Assembly (NCBI RefSeq): GCF_037038585.1
Contig: NC_092520.1
Coordinates: forward strand, 11,539,001-11,603,000
DNA: 64,000 nucleotides
Source: Patagioenas fasciata
Lineage: Eukaryota; Chordata; Aves; Columbiformes; Columbidae
Direction of reading: 5' to 3'
A program made the position numbers and the translations under genes. Under the pieces are notes generated by a model. That model ran no database searches and was not told the DNA's origin. It worked only from the letters and a program-made list of their open reading frames with translations. Of the stretch, positions 19,991 through 31,822 are shown piece after piece. Position 1 is the first letter of the stretch, and each line of letters begins with the position of its first letter.

Positions 19991-22900
19991 AATTTTAAGA
20001 TGGTGTTTGAAATTCTTTCATTTGTATTCTCTAAGTGGCAATTAAATAACAGCAGCTCATGCTGTGGGTCAGTTGAGTTAAGTCACTGCCTGCATGGCTG
20101 CATCTTGGTGGTGTGATCGCATGCGAAGTTGAATTGCCGGCTTGTGTTTCATTGGGATGACCTAGCTTTATGGATTTTCACTGCAGTGCAATACATGCGA
20201 TGGATACACTGGCAAGCAATAAACCCAGAGCTGAGGTTTTACGTGCATGTTTTTCCTAGAGGCTTTCCGTGAAACTTTTTAGTCAAAATTCAAACACTAC
20301 CATTCACTGTTAGGATCTTCAAGAGAGCCCAATTGCTAGCTTCCTTTGGAAAAGCCCAGCCTTTTTGTTCTTGTACTTTGGAAAAAATGTCATTTGCTGT
20401 TCCTGCTTTGCCCCTGATAGTGTGCGTCCATATGATTGTAGTGGTCTGGACTTAGGAAAAGCCTGTGCTACTCAGAAGGAAATGTTCCTCTGGCAAGGAA
20501 GCTAGAGGACTGCATGGAACAACAGTATTAATAATAATAATTACTACTGTTACTTTAAGCTGGAGGTTTTCATTCAGGGCCAGGATGAAAACAGAGTGAA
20601 AAGGCAGCTGCTACTTTCCAGTAGCCAAAAGGCTTCAGTTTTATCAGACACTGAATAGCTGGAGGGTGATGTGAGGGATGGTGCAGGGATGAGGGGAGAT
20701 GTGCTGATAAAGCATCCTTGTACCTCTGCCCATTGCCCAGATGTTGGATAATGCTGCAGTTCTTGCAAGTTTTCTTGGAGCAGGCTGGTTTTGAAGTCTT
20801 GCAGTTGACCTCCCACCTGTGGATGCAGCTCTCTCCAAATGATGTGCGAGCTTTGGATCACCTCTGATGCCTTGGACGGGGCTTTGCTGGCCTGCCTTGG
20901 TGCCCTGCAGCAGGATGCTGGCTCGCTTCCCTCCGCCTTGCACGGCAGCATCTGTTCGGGAGGTTCTTTACCCAGCGTGGCTTGTGCAGGGAATATTTGA
21001 AGATGCCCACAAGGCTCCTTTGGTGTAGTTTATTGCATTAGTAAAAAGCGTTGTGATACAGATCATTAGGAGGAGTATAAGCAAATATTCCGTGTGCTTT
21101 TGCAGCCGTGTCGTGAGGTCAGAAATAAGTGGTGAGGAACATACGCAGCTGATGGGGGTTTGAGAATTGACTCTCGCCAATACGTGATGTGTCCGCTTGG
21201 CAGCGGTTTGTATTTGGGCAAACTGACACAGTGAGGTTTAGCTGAATTCATGCTGAGATCCTGGTCCTCTTAAGCTTGCACAGTGCATGCTTGGGCTCTG
21301 TGTCGGAGCAAGCAGCAGATAATGTAGGCAGAGAAAGCCCGAAGGACCCTGATGAAAATGAAGCTTACGGTGCTTCCCTATGGATTAGTTTGGTATAGGG
21401 GAAAAGACCTGCATACTGTGTTGAAGCAGCAGGATGCAGAGTTTTGTTTCTTTTTTGCTTTCTCTCTGCTTCCTCCGCTGTTCCCAGAAGCTGCATCCTG
21501 GAACATCCTTCCTAGAGCTATTTCCCTTTTTGATGTGACACCTAAAACGATTCATGAACATTAATAAGTATCAGTTGACCCACTGCTGACTTCTTTGGGT
21601 GTAGGGTGTGAGTGTGGGAAGACTAAGGAGAAAGTGGAAGAGAGGAGAGAGAGGATTTCAAGGTAAGGAGTGAGTAGAGGTACTTGTTGTCTGGGCATGG
21701 GTTAATGAATGTTGAGAAGCAAAGGATGGGAAAAGAAACAGTGGGAAGGTGCTGTTTTCTGATGGTGATGCCTGAATGAACTTGGAATTTTTGGGGTCCT
21801 GGACAATGCTAGGAATGGAGAGAGGGAGAAAGATGGGCAGGGAGTTTTAGCTGTATTAACCTTTACTTTAAATGTTTTGGGGGCTTTTTGTTTAAACTCT
21901 CTTACGTATCTGAGATTTACAGTATGGCTAAAATAACATAGCTAATGTCTTTGTTTGGTGTTCTTAGATTGACAAGCCTAACGTGCTTTCAGACCTAGTG
22001 TTTCATTAGCTGACTGTATGTGCAAGCAGACAGTGTGTCTGCACATAGGTTCTGGGAGACAATGATGTATGAACTATCTGGCTGAGACTGAACCAGATTT
22101 GAATTTCAGACTCTCATAAAAAGTGCTGATAACTTTGGGCATGTTTCTTCCTTTACGTTGTTGGTTTGTTTTATCTGTAAAAATTAAGATGACAATAATA
22201 ATAAAAGGAATTTTACCACTTATTCCCAGAAGCTTTGAATACGTCGTTATTGTGATAGGCAGACAAAAGCTAAATGTGCGTGTCTATTGCATAAACTCGC
22301 ATCACTTCTCTCACTAACTCTTCTGAGAGATTTCCTTTTGGCTTCATATTTTCCCTGCTGCGCAAGTACTTTTTAGCCAAAGCGTTTATGAAATGAATTT
22401 AGCATTCCATCACTCCTGCAGATGTAACACATCTATCACAGTCTGCGTGCAAGGGGCTGGTCTGCCCAGCGTGCTGGCCTGGCTTGGACCTGCATCGAGA
22501 GGGTCATTGGCAAGGGGGGGGAATCTGAAGTATCCTGCAATGATTTGCACTTATACATATAATTTTTCTAAGCCTTTTACATAAGAAAGAGCTAAACATT
22601 TTAAATAAAAAGTAATTTGTCTCCCGATTGCTGCATTGCTGGAGTCTTAGGAGCATCGTTACTCATTTGGGTAGTCCTGCTGGGTATGTCAACCCTGTGT
22701 CTTGAGGGTTGTTCAGATATTGCCATCAGGACCAAAATTACTCTCTAACAGCCAGAGCTCAGCCCTCTACAGAGTCAGGAGCTTGTGAACCCAAGTACCC
22801 GTGGTGGCCGCTGATGCTCCCTGGCAGCTGGGGGCTTGCCCGGCAGCCGTGTGCAGGAGCAGGCTGGACAAGGAGCTTGTCAGGGCCAGGGAGCATGCTG

Positions 22901-23083
22901 TGCTCATGGCCATTCCTGCAGGTGCCCTTCAGGGGTTGTATGGAGATACGCATCGGCTTTAATAGGAATCGTTAAGCAGAAATTATGTAGGTCATTATCC
23001 TGTATAAAGTGGGAGTTCTTGTGCACTGCGTGTACACATTGAGCATTGTGGATGTTATTGTGATATTTCCTTACAGAGTTTAA
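19991..23083. other. Unassigned sequence
   Basis: Unique moderately AT-rich sequence. An imperfect hairpin (AACAGTA ... TACTGTT) with an AT-trinucleotide loop lies at about 20521-20552. Open stretches at 20574-20951 (minus) and 22709-22975 (plus) have no splice context or recognisable domain. I annotate no gene. Confidence 0.5.
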
Positions 23084-23837
23084 ATAATCGTAGGATAGTT
23101 TGGGTTGGAAGGGACATTCAAAGCTCATCTAGTTCAATCCCCTGCAATGAGCAGGGACGTCTTCAAGTGGACCAGGCTGCTCAGAGCCCTGTCCAGCCTG
23201 GCCTTGAGTGTCTCCAGGGATGGGGCATCTACCACCTCTCTGGGCAACCTGGGCCAGGGTTTCACCACCCTCAGTGTAAAAAATTTCTTCCTCATCTCTA
23301 ACCTGAATCTCCCCCCTTGTCCTGTTGTGACAGGGACTGCTATTAATAAAAAGTCTGTCCCCATCTTTCTTACAGGCCCCTTTTAAGCACTGAAAGGCCA
23401 CAATAAGGTCTCCCCACAGCCTTCTCTTCTCCAGACTGAACAACCCCAGCTCTCCCAGCCTGTCCTCCCAGCAGAGCTGTTCCAGCCTCTGATCATTTCT
23501 GTGGCTCCTCTGGCCCCTCTCCAACTGGTCCATGTCTTTCCTGCACTGAGGGCTCCAGAGCTGGACACAGGACTCCAGGTGGGGTCTCACCAGAGCGGAG
23601 CAGAGGGGCAGAATCACCTCCCTCCACCTGCTGGCCATGCTCCTTCTGATGCAGCCCAGGATACAGTTGACCTTCTGGCTGCAGGTGCACACTGACAGCT
23701 CATGTCCAGTCTTTCATCCACCAGTACCCCCAAGTCCTTCTCTGCAGGGCTGCTTTCAATGCCTTCATCCCCCAGCTTGTATTGCTACTGGGGACTGCCC
23801 TGACCAAGGTGCAGGACCTTGCTTTTACATGTTTTAA
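23084..23837 (-). mobile_element. CR1 LINE, 5'-truncated copy, minus orientation
   Basis: A well preserved CR1 3' end of about 750 bp. Read on the minus strand it encodes the CR1 ORF2 C-terminus almost without interruption ([38 protein letters not shown]). The 3' end near 23084-23110 shows the GGTTGGAAGGGAC-type terminal sequence in reverse complement. It is close in sequence to the plus-strand copy at 50934-51510, so both belong to the same relatively young subfamily. RT motifs and the endonuclease are absent. Confidence 0.95.
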
Positions 23838-26800
23838 AGTTATTTGTAATAGAATTGGCCACCTTCAGGATGCACTTTGAGTGGGCTGTCTTTATTGTAC
23901 CGATGGCATATCTGTATTTGTTGCTGAAGGTTAGCAGAAGGCCTGGTTTGTACTTTATTATTGATTAAGTAGTTCCTGGCATTCACAGAGTCATTTTCAG
24001 TCCACTGTAGTGAAGCTGAGATCAGAATCTGGTTCTTCAGATTTCAGTCAAAAAGAATAGCGACTTCTTCTTGTGAGTGTTCATTTCCCTGCCAGTAGAG
24101 GCTGGATGACTTAATCCCTGCATATATCAACACATTGATCAAGTTTCACAGCAAAGTATCCAGGGGTAACTTTAACAAATATTTTAAAATGTAAGCCTGG
24201 GTTGTAATTTAAGGCCTCACATGGTTATACAGTTCTGGGTGTAATGGGAGTGACAGCTCAGGGCTGGATTTTAGGGTAGCTTTATCTGCAGTAATATTCA
24301 GCTGTAGGTCTATGAAAACAGCCTTCTAAAGTCAGAGCTCCCTGTGGCATGGCATTTGATCAAATATGCCTTAATAAAACCAGTGTGAGGTTCCACATGC
24401 AAAGGAAAAATAGAGTCTTTGAGAGTATCTCCCTTTCAGGTACCTGTTACGAACTTGTAGGGCTGAGATCCTTCGAAAATGATGAAGTTGGATTCATTTT
24501 GGGCGTGTTTCCTGAGGGAGATATGGCTGGTCGGTTTGCTCTTTTCCGTCTTTGTCTTTGGGTGATGCAATGAATGTAAGGCTGAAGCTCATCTCCTGGG
24601 TAGAGATTGGTGCAGAGCCCTTTGCGAAATCACTGCTGAGCTACTGTTGTTTATAGAGCAGGATTTCAAACCCAACCATCATGCAGAGTTGCAGGCCATG
24701 CCTTGCAGTGGAGGTACTTCAACGTGCTGCCTAGAGGAATCAGGATGTTTTTGAGATCTAGATGTGGAAATGCCATAGGCTGTACTCATCTCTTATTTCC
24801 CATCGACAGTGAGAGCCTTTCATTTGAAGTAGTGTTATTTTATCATGAGCCAAACAAAAATGCAGAATTAAGCTAAAAACACACCAGACTGTGCATTTCA
24901 GAAATACTGGGCAATCTGTTAATTTCAAATAAGAACCTTTTTCTAGCTTGCTTTCCTGTACTGATTCCTTTTTAGCCCTCAGCATCTCTTCCATGGCCAT
25001 TTATCAGTTAACTTTGACAGTAGGTCACTGGGACAACAACAGGAATGAGAAGTCTGGGTTTTGCCACCATTTCCAAAACTAGTAACTTTCTTCCATAAGA
25101 GCTGAGACCCCAAGAAGAGCAGACTTCATCATATTGTGAACATATAAAGGTTTGGCATCTTCCTCAATATCCTGACTTTCAAGTCCAGCCAGAGATACTC
25201 AGTAGTTATGAAAGGAAAAAACAAGTCTGCAGACCAGCAGATCCCCCAAGGAAAACATTTTGCCATCCTCCCGTATGTGCCAGGGTTCTTCCCAATCTGG
25301 TCTACTGAAACAAGAAACTGAAGGGAAAAGTGGAAATCCTGAAACTCTTAAAAAGGTTGCAAATATTTCCCAAGTTCGTTTGAAGAGATGTTACTACCCA
25401 TGACTTGCATGTCTGTTATCGTACACCTCTGCAATATCTCTGGCGGTCAAGATTGCAATGCAGATGTTGGTGGACTTGTTGCATCTTCAGCAGTAAGTCT
25501 TAAAGCTGTATATCCTAGGAAGGCATTAGTGACAAGCCCTCATGCTTCATTTAAATGGACAGGGTTGTGCTCCACCTGCAGCGGTACTGCAGAGACATGG
25601 GATTCTGATTTATTCTGGCAGTAGCTTTCTCTAATGGGTTCCCAGAAAACATGTAGAATATCTTGGTATTTAGTGTGTGGGTGTTTCAGAAGGTTAACCT
25701 TTAGAAGGAGGGAGCTTATGAAGCAGTTTGATAGGAATGACTGATAATGGGTCAAAATGCTGCTAAACAGCCCATAACTGTGGCTATCTGGTATGGTGTT
25801 GCTGAGAGCTTCACAACCAGCCCCCTTTGTGGCTTTGGTTGCACTTATGTATTGGGGACACAGCTTCAGCCCACAAACACATTGTTTGTTCAACTGGTAG
25901 ATACCAAAAGGCTTCATGATGAAGGACAGAATCCTTACACACGTTTTAGAAATGAAGGAATCAAGGCAGATGAGTTGTCTTGCTCCACGGTCATGCAAGG
26001 GTTTGTGGTTAAGTTACAAAACCCATCTGTCCTACAGTTTTTGATGAGCTGCAGACCATGCTCAGCAGTTCTGCTCAACAAGAAGAAGTTACTACAAGGT
26101 TGTTGTGTGGTTTCCTTTGGGAGGGAGCTTTTTACTTAATGTACAGAGCTGGTGTACCCAGAAGGAGACCAGTCTTGCGATGGGTTTGGTGGTGCTGCAG
26201 GCCCCTAAGATCCTTTTGTGTTGGACATAACCTTCTTCTCCTTTTCACCATAGGCTGGCTGATACACTACTTCCTTCCATTTAAATATCTAATATGCTCC
26301 CTGTTTTTTTGTAGGATCAGAGGAGCACAGAAATGGATGTAAGGTGTTTTGGATCCTCCTTTTTCTGCCGCTACCATTTTTTTTTCTGTTAATGCAACTT
26401 GACTGGAATCACCTATGTTTTCTCTGAAAACCAAAGTTTTGTGGTTTCAGCCTTTGGGGCTCTCTTTTCTGGTGTCATTTTACCTTGCGCTGTCTTGGAC
26501 TGTCCTTGTGCATATATGTGTATAGCAAGGAACACATAAGGGAAGATACCAAAGAAGAAGAAATCCCAGTTTGCTGCCTTGCATCTCTTGAGTCCCTCCA
26601 GCAGCACAAGCCCTGGCTACATCCTGGTCTGTGCATTGTGTAAGCTTGGCCCAGCTCTGTCATGGTAGTGAAGTGAAGTTCATGTTGGTTGGGATGCTGC
26701 GCATGTTCATTTAACTCGAGATTCCCTTTCCTCTAAGAGACACTTAATAACAGCATAGAAGTAATTAAGTGGTGTTTCCCTATAAATATTTTCCTCCTTA

Positions 26801-26904
26801 TCATCAGCAGAGCTGGAGATAAATGAATCTCACCTGTGAAGGGTTGCCTCAGCCTAGTAACAGAGGGTCCCTCTATGTTTAATGAGAAGCATTTCCAGGT
26901 GGAA
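23838..26904. other. Unassigned sequence
   Basis: Unique sequence without recognised repeats. Overlapping opposite-strand frames at 25540-25998 (minus) and 25747-26139 (plus) show no splice signals or domain. Nothing is annotated. Confidence 0.5.
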
Positions 26905-27073
26905 CCCTTCCCTTCCCTTCCCTTCCCTTCCCTTCCCTTCCCTTCCCTTCCCTTCCCTTCCCTTCCCTTCCCTTCCCTTCCCTTCCCTTCCCTTCCCTTC
27001 CCTTCCCTTCCCTTCCCTTCCCTTCCCTTCCCTTCCCTTCCCTTCCCTTCCCTTCCCTTCCCTTCCCTTCCCT
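26905..27073 (+). repeat. Perfect (CCCTT)n pentanucleotide array, about 34 units
   Basis: 169 bp of uninterrupted CCCTT, which is GGGAA on the other strand. The homopurine-homopyrimidine nature permits H-DNA. The absence of interruptions implies that the array is young or unstable and likely length-polymorphic. Three long frames across it, coding for repeating Pro-Ser-Leu-Pro-Phe or Gly-Lys-Glu-type pentads, exist only because a five-base unit has no stop codons in several frames. Confidence 0.97.
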
Positions 27074-28433
27074 GTAGGTGTTTCATGCCACTCCTATTGA
27101 TTACAGTGGTGGTGGAGTTGACTGACTTCGATACATAACTTCTAGCTGGTTGAAATCAGATGAGAAAAATTCCCCGCTTATCATCTTGGGTGGGTTTAGT
27201 GACCTCCAAGAGTGCCACAACACTAGTGCCTGTTGGAAGAAAATATTGGTAAAAGGAGAGTAAATAAAGATCTTTACAGATTAAAAAGAAAAAATAGAGA
27301 CAGTGCCACTGCTAGACTAGATTTCTTTTAATTTGAAGGCTCAGGATGGTTAGCAGCTACTAATGTGCTGTGCTGAAGATATTCTGCTATAGGAATCATG
27401 TGGGTGTTGTGTTTTTTGAAAGTAGTCTTTGGACAATGTTCTTGACAAAGGTAAGCACACTTAACTTACAGAGTCTGTCGTTAGGAAGCAGCAATTAGAA
27501 AGGAAAGAATAGCAGAAATTAAATGAGAAAGAAAATTCTATTAATGCCTATCTTTGTGGTAGTAAGTAGGTCAGTGAGCTGAGAAACCCCAGACAGATTT
27601 GCAGTTCCCACACAGTGAGGCTGGAAGAAAGATGCTGAAGCAGAGGCGGTGATTTAATCAGAGGTTGGTGGTGTGAAGGAAAGAATACTGGATGCATAGT
27701 CAAAATTGTAGAAAACATCTCTGATTTTGGAAATAAACAAAAGCCTGGTGTCTCTGCATTGCCACACAGAGGCAGCCAAACCCCTTGTCTGTGGGTTTTA
27801 TGGATGGAGGGGCTTAAGCTGTTTAATTGAGGCTGTGCAGGATTATTCTGTTGTGCATGTGATTGCTGGCGATGGTGCGAGGCTCCGTCTCCCTGTATGT
27901 CCCGTGCCCGGCAAACCGTGCCGCTGCCTGGGTGGTGCAGGGACCCCCGGCACTGGGCTGCGGTCACGGGGCGCACGCAGGGATCGGGGTGTCCCAATTC
28001 GGGACCCACAGAAAACCCTTTGCGTGATGAGCAAGTGGCGACACCAACTCCCTCACCCTGGTGAACACAAGGGTAAGAGTCCAATTAGTTTGCAGATAAT
28101 GAGGCGGTCACCGAAAGAAGGACTGGAGTTTGGCAGAGCGAAATGGGAGCATTCTCCTGCTTCCATTTTGGACTCAGGAACCTCATTATTTAGTTGTGTG
28201 GTTATGAATGAAGTTCTGGCTTTTGAGGTTTTAAAGGAGTCAGTGATCATCATGGTATAGCTGGAGATGACGCAGGGTAGTGTAGCAAATGGGTTGCTGT
28301 GGGGGGACGGACCAGATAGCTTTTTTGGGAACATTCCTAGGGCTAACGGAATAGGAGAATAATTCCTGGGTCCGAATATGGGCATATCAATATAAAAAAA
28401 TAATCAAATATATTAGTATTATTAATTAGCATT
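27074..28433. other. Unassigned sequence with an isolated CpG-rich patch
   Basis: Mostly AT-rich. About 27865-28020 is an abrupt GC- and CpG-rich patch with around a dozen CpGs. It overlaps two long opposing open stretches (plus 27727-28260 and minus 27548-28084, each about 178 codons). Neither shows a domain, and GC-rich sequence loses stop codons on both strands, so I do not call a gene. A plus-strand donor-like AAGG followed by GTAAGAGT occurs at about 28071. Confidence 0.4.
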
Positions 28434-28760
28434 AGTATGCTTATAAATATCACCAGGGTGGGTGTCAGGAGGATGGGACCGGACTCTACAGTGATGCACA
28501 ACAATAGGATGAGGGGCAGCGGGCACAGACTGAAGCACAGGAGGTTCCATCTGAATATGAGGAGAAACAACTTTACCTTGAGGGTTCCAGAGCACTGGAA
28601 CAGGCTGCCCAGAGAGGTTGTGGAGTCTCCTCTGGAGACATTCAAACCCACCTGGACACATTCCTGTATGATCTACTCTGGTGAACCTGCTTTAGCAGGT
28701 GGGTTGGACTGGATGATCTCCAGAGATCACTTCCAACCCCAACCATTCTGTGATTCTGTA
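28434..28760 (+). mobile_element. CR1 LINE 3' fragment
   Basis: Plus-strand CR1 3' end. It includes the frame with [19 protein letters not shown] and the terminal ACTTCCAACCCCAACCATTC followed by TGTGATTCTGTA. It begins within the C-terminal part of ORF2 (ATGCTTATAAATATC-like, homologous to other copies) and is strongly 5' truncated. Its ATTCTGTG terminal repeat matches the copy at 56130-56520, suggesting the same subfamily. Confidence 0.93.
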
Positions 28761-29154
28761 TTAACCATACTTTATTATTTAGGTAGAAGAATTCCAAACC
28801 TATCTTTATGCGGATTAATGCTTATTAAATGAGGGATTAAAATTGTCATAGTTCAGTCTATGAAATTAGAAACAACTGAAAGAACTGAACTATTATTGCA
28901 CAGAGAGGAGATACTGGTGAAGTGACAGCAATGACTGGGATACGCATTGGCGTTGGTCAGCCAGGAGTGCTCTGGGGCTGACTGGTGATTACAAAGCATC
29001 AGGAGGAGACTTGTCAGCACCCTGGGGAGCCCAATCTGCTGTGTCAGTAGAAAATATGATGAGAAATCCTGAGTGATCTGTTGTTCTGAAAATGCTTGGA
29101 ACCTCTGAAGTTTTACTTATTTTTGTTTGGTTGCTTTGGTTTTGACAGAATCTG

Positions 29155-29224
29155 TATTTTGAGTTTTAAGAAGTGATAGGATGAGCTGGTTTTGCAAGCT
29201 TCTAGTTAATCTGATGGTTTTAAG
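29155..29224 (+). repeat. 70-bp direct repeat, copy 1
   Basis: This segment (core TTAAGAAGTGATAGGATGAG) matches 31269-31338 at 68 of 70 positions by eye, in the same orientation 2,114 bp apart. It does not belong to a family I recognise. The flanks do not match for more than a few bases. Confidence 0.9.
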
Positions 29225-31268
29225 TGGAATTGTTCAGGAACATTTTAAAACTTAAGAGTGCGCTTTTCCCGTTTTCCAGCTCTTCCAATATTTTTTCCAT
29301 TCTTTAAGGGACAAGGTGGAAAAAAGGTAACAACAGGTGGTTGTTGCACAGCAAAACCTGTAGTTTTTCTCCAAGCAGTTTAAAAAAAAATCATAAACTT
29401 GAATGGGACATTTTAATAAAAAGTAAGCGTGTGCATGAACAGAATTAACAGGTATCCTCATCTACTTTTTTTATACTATGTAAATTTACTTAACGTGTAG
29501 AGAGACAGTGAGCTGTGTACCTGTTTAGTTTTCACGTTAATGAAGCTCTAGGTTGAAAGAAGATGAAGTTATAAAAATGAAGTGCTGTATGGCATTGATT
29601 TCTCTAGACGCTAACAAGGCAGAATTTGAGTGGATATGACAAGAAAGTAATGTCTCTGTGGGCTCAAATGCCAAATTACAGAAAATGTAAATAAATTAAC
29701 TGAGTCATCCTGTTACTTTGCAGGCTAAGCAAGTTACTCAATTTCTGGAGTCTTCGAGAGGTATGTAAAACTAGTGATGCGGTACTAAAGGAGTATGACA
29801 TAGCAAAATAATTTCTTGGTGCATTACAGGATTATATTTTGGAACAGGTTGTTTCGCAGAAGAAATTGTTTTTCGTTTAATATGTGGTTGTATCATGGGA
29901 TCAGTTGCAGGAGTAATGAAAATCAACCCACCAAATGACTGGGATTAAAAGACAAGTTCAGTCTTCTTCAAGGTATTGAGTGAATCCATAGAAGTGTTGG
30001 GATAAATTAACCCAAGTTATAAATGAATGATGAGAGGCATGGCCGTGGCTCTGTTGCCTTTGGAGTGATGTGGCCGTCGGTCTCTGCCGTGGGGTCTTAC
30101 TCCTGCAGCTTGTCCCGAGGGATTTTAGAACTACCTCATTGCACAGCTGTCTCTCAGAATAACTTTGATATTTTGGGGTGTCCTATTTGTGTGTCTCGGT
30201 GGCTTTGTTAGTTGTAAAATTTGCAATAAAAAGGACAGGCATTTTCCTTTTTTTTCTTTCCCCCTCTTCACTGGTGCTTTGTGTTCAACCTGGGGCCGTA
30301 GCATCCACCTGGAAACATCCCTAATCTCACATGGCATTAGCTTCTTTAGGCTGGGTACTCCTGCATCAGGTTTTTATTTCCCTGTTTTAAGCGTTAAAAG
30401 TACGTTTGTGCTTAAACATCAGCTTTAAGTGGTATTGCACAAATGCAAGTGAAAAACTGGCCTAAGAAAACAAGATGATGCTGTCTGAGAGAAATTTTAG
30501 CTTCACTGTAAAATATCAGCCTGAAACTGAAAGGGGAAAATGCTCCTCGCAGTGTACATTGGCATGTTCATTAACATGAAGTAAGCACAACTGGAGTCAG
30601 TGATATCATCAGTTTTACAGCACAACTTCAGAGCAGTATTTCATTTCAGGAGGAGCCATCATCAGCTCAGTGGGTAAAGAATCATTACATGTTTTGGCGT
30701 GGATTGTATTTTAGTGTAGTATGGGTATTTCTAACTCAAGTCCAGGTTGCAGTTAGGTAGAAGTCTTCCTTTCTGTGATTTCTGCCTGGTTTTGCCTTTC
30801 GTAGCTTTAACAAATGAGTGAAAAGAACTCATTTTTCTGTCTTGGTTTTTGTACACTAAAGATATATCCCATCAGTTGTGATCTTATTCAGTCATCTTTG
30901 GAATTAATTTTTCAAGACTTAGTTTTTATTTTTAAGAGATTGAAGGTGTTTCGTTTCCCTATTTTATAAATGTAATGAAAAACCATCACATATGCCTTTT
31001 AAAATGGATTTTCTGGTTTAGCATCTTTATTCTGATATATTTGGTCTAAGTTCGGAGAAGGCAGGAAAGTGACTTTTGAGACTCTTATTTTTCCTGTTTC
31101 TGAGTTGGCCTCACATTTATACTATTTTTTTTATTACTTTCTGGAAATAGAAATACAGAGAGATAATACACCTATGCAGAAGTAATATCCGTCTATGAGG
31201 AGGTGAACAGAAAAAATATGTATCTATCCTGCAGAAATAGAATATATATTAGTTTACGTTTCTTTCTA

Positions 31269-31338
31269 TATTTTGAGTTTTAAGAAGTGATAGGATGAGC
31301 TGTTTTTGCAAGCTTCTAGTTAATCTGATGTTTTTAAG
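31269..31338 (+). repeat. 70-bp direct repeat, copy 2
   Basis: Second copy of the repeat at 29155-29224, differing by GAGCTGT for GAGCTGG and GATGTTT for GATGGTT. The high identity implies either a recent duplication or gene conversion, or that both are copies of a low-frequency dispersed element. Confidence 0.9.
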
Positions 31339-31788
31339 GTCTGCTTTCCATTACAGTCGAGCAGACTTACTCCACATTCAAGTTGCTAATTCTTGACACG
31401 CAGGATGTTTTCCATCTCATTAAAATGTATTTATTTATTTTGCAGTGAGAATAGCTTCCTTAAGATGCTTCTTTTGATCTTTGGTAATGCCACAGACTCA
31501 GTAAGACTGCCAGCATAAAGTGGTGTTTATCTCATTTCAGTTTTACATCCACCGTTAATTAGACCTGAATAATATAACCCCATTGCAAAAGCTGTTTTAG
31601 TTCGCTAGATCTCAATATGATGTCCAATAAGATGCAAATATTATTAGTGCTTGGAAATTGCTCCCTGTCTGTAATTGGAAGGCTTCTTCATGTGTTTCTG
31701 GGATTTTATTTGCATTTTTTGGGTTTTAGGCCTTTTAAGAAGTGGGGGAGGAGGGGAAAAGGTATAGTGAGAAGTGCAAAGTTTTTGC

Positions 31789-31791
31789 AAA

Positions 31792-31822
<31 letters not shown>
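31789..31822 (+). repeat. (AT)n followed by poly-T
   Basis: A short AT dinucleotide run leads directly into about 19 T. This is a simple repeat only. Confidence 0.85.

Noticed and set aside
23129..23692. 187-codon minus frame as a host gene
   Set aside because: It is the CR1 ORF2 C-terminus in a truncated retrotransposon.
26733..27138. Long repetitive Gly-Lys-Glu or Pro-Ser-Leu frames
   Set aside because: They are created entirely by the (CCCTT)n array, whose five-base unit stays open in several frames.
27548..28260. Opposing frames of about 178 codons as possible genes
   Set aside because: Both depend on a GC-rich patch; no splice-consistent start, domain or codon pattern favours one over the other.
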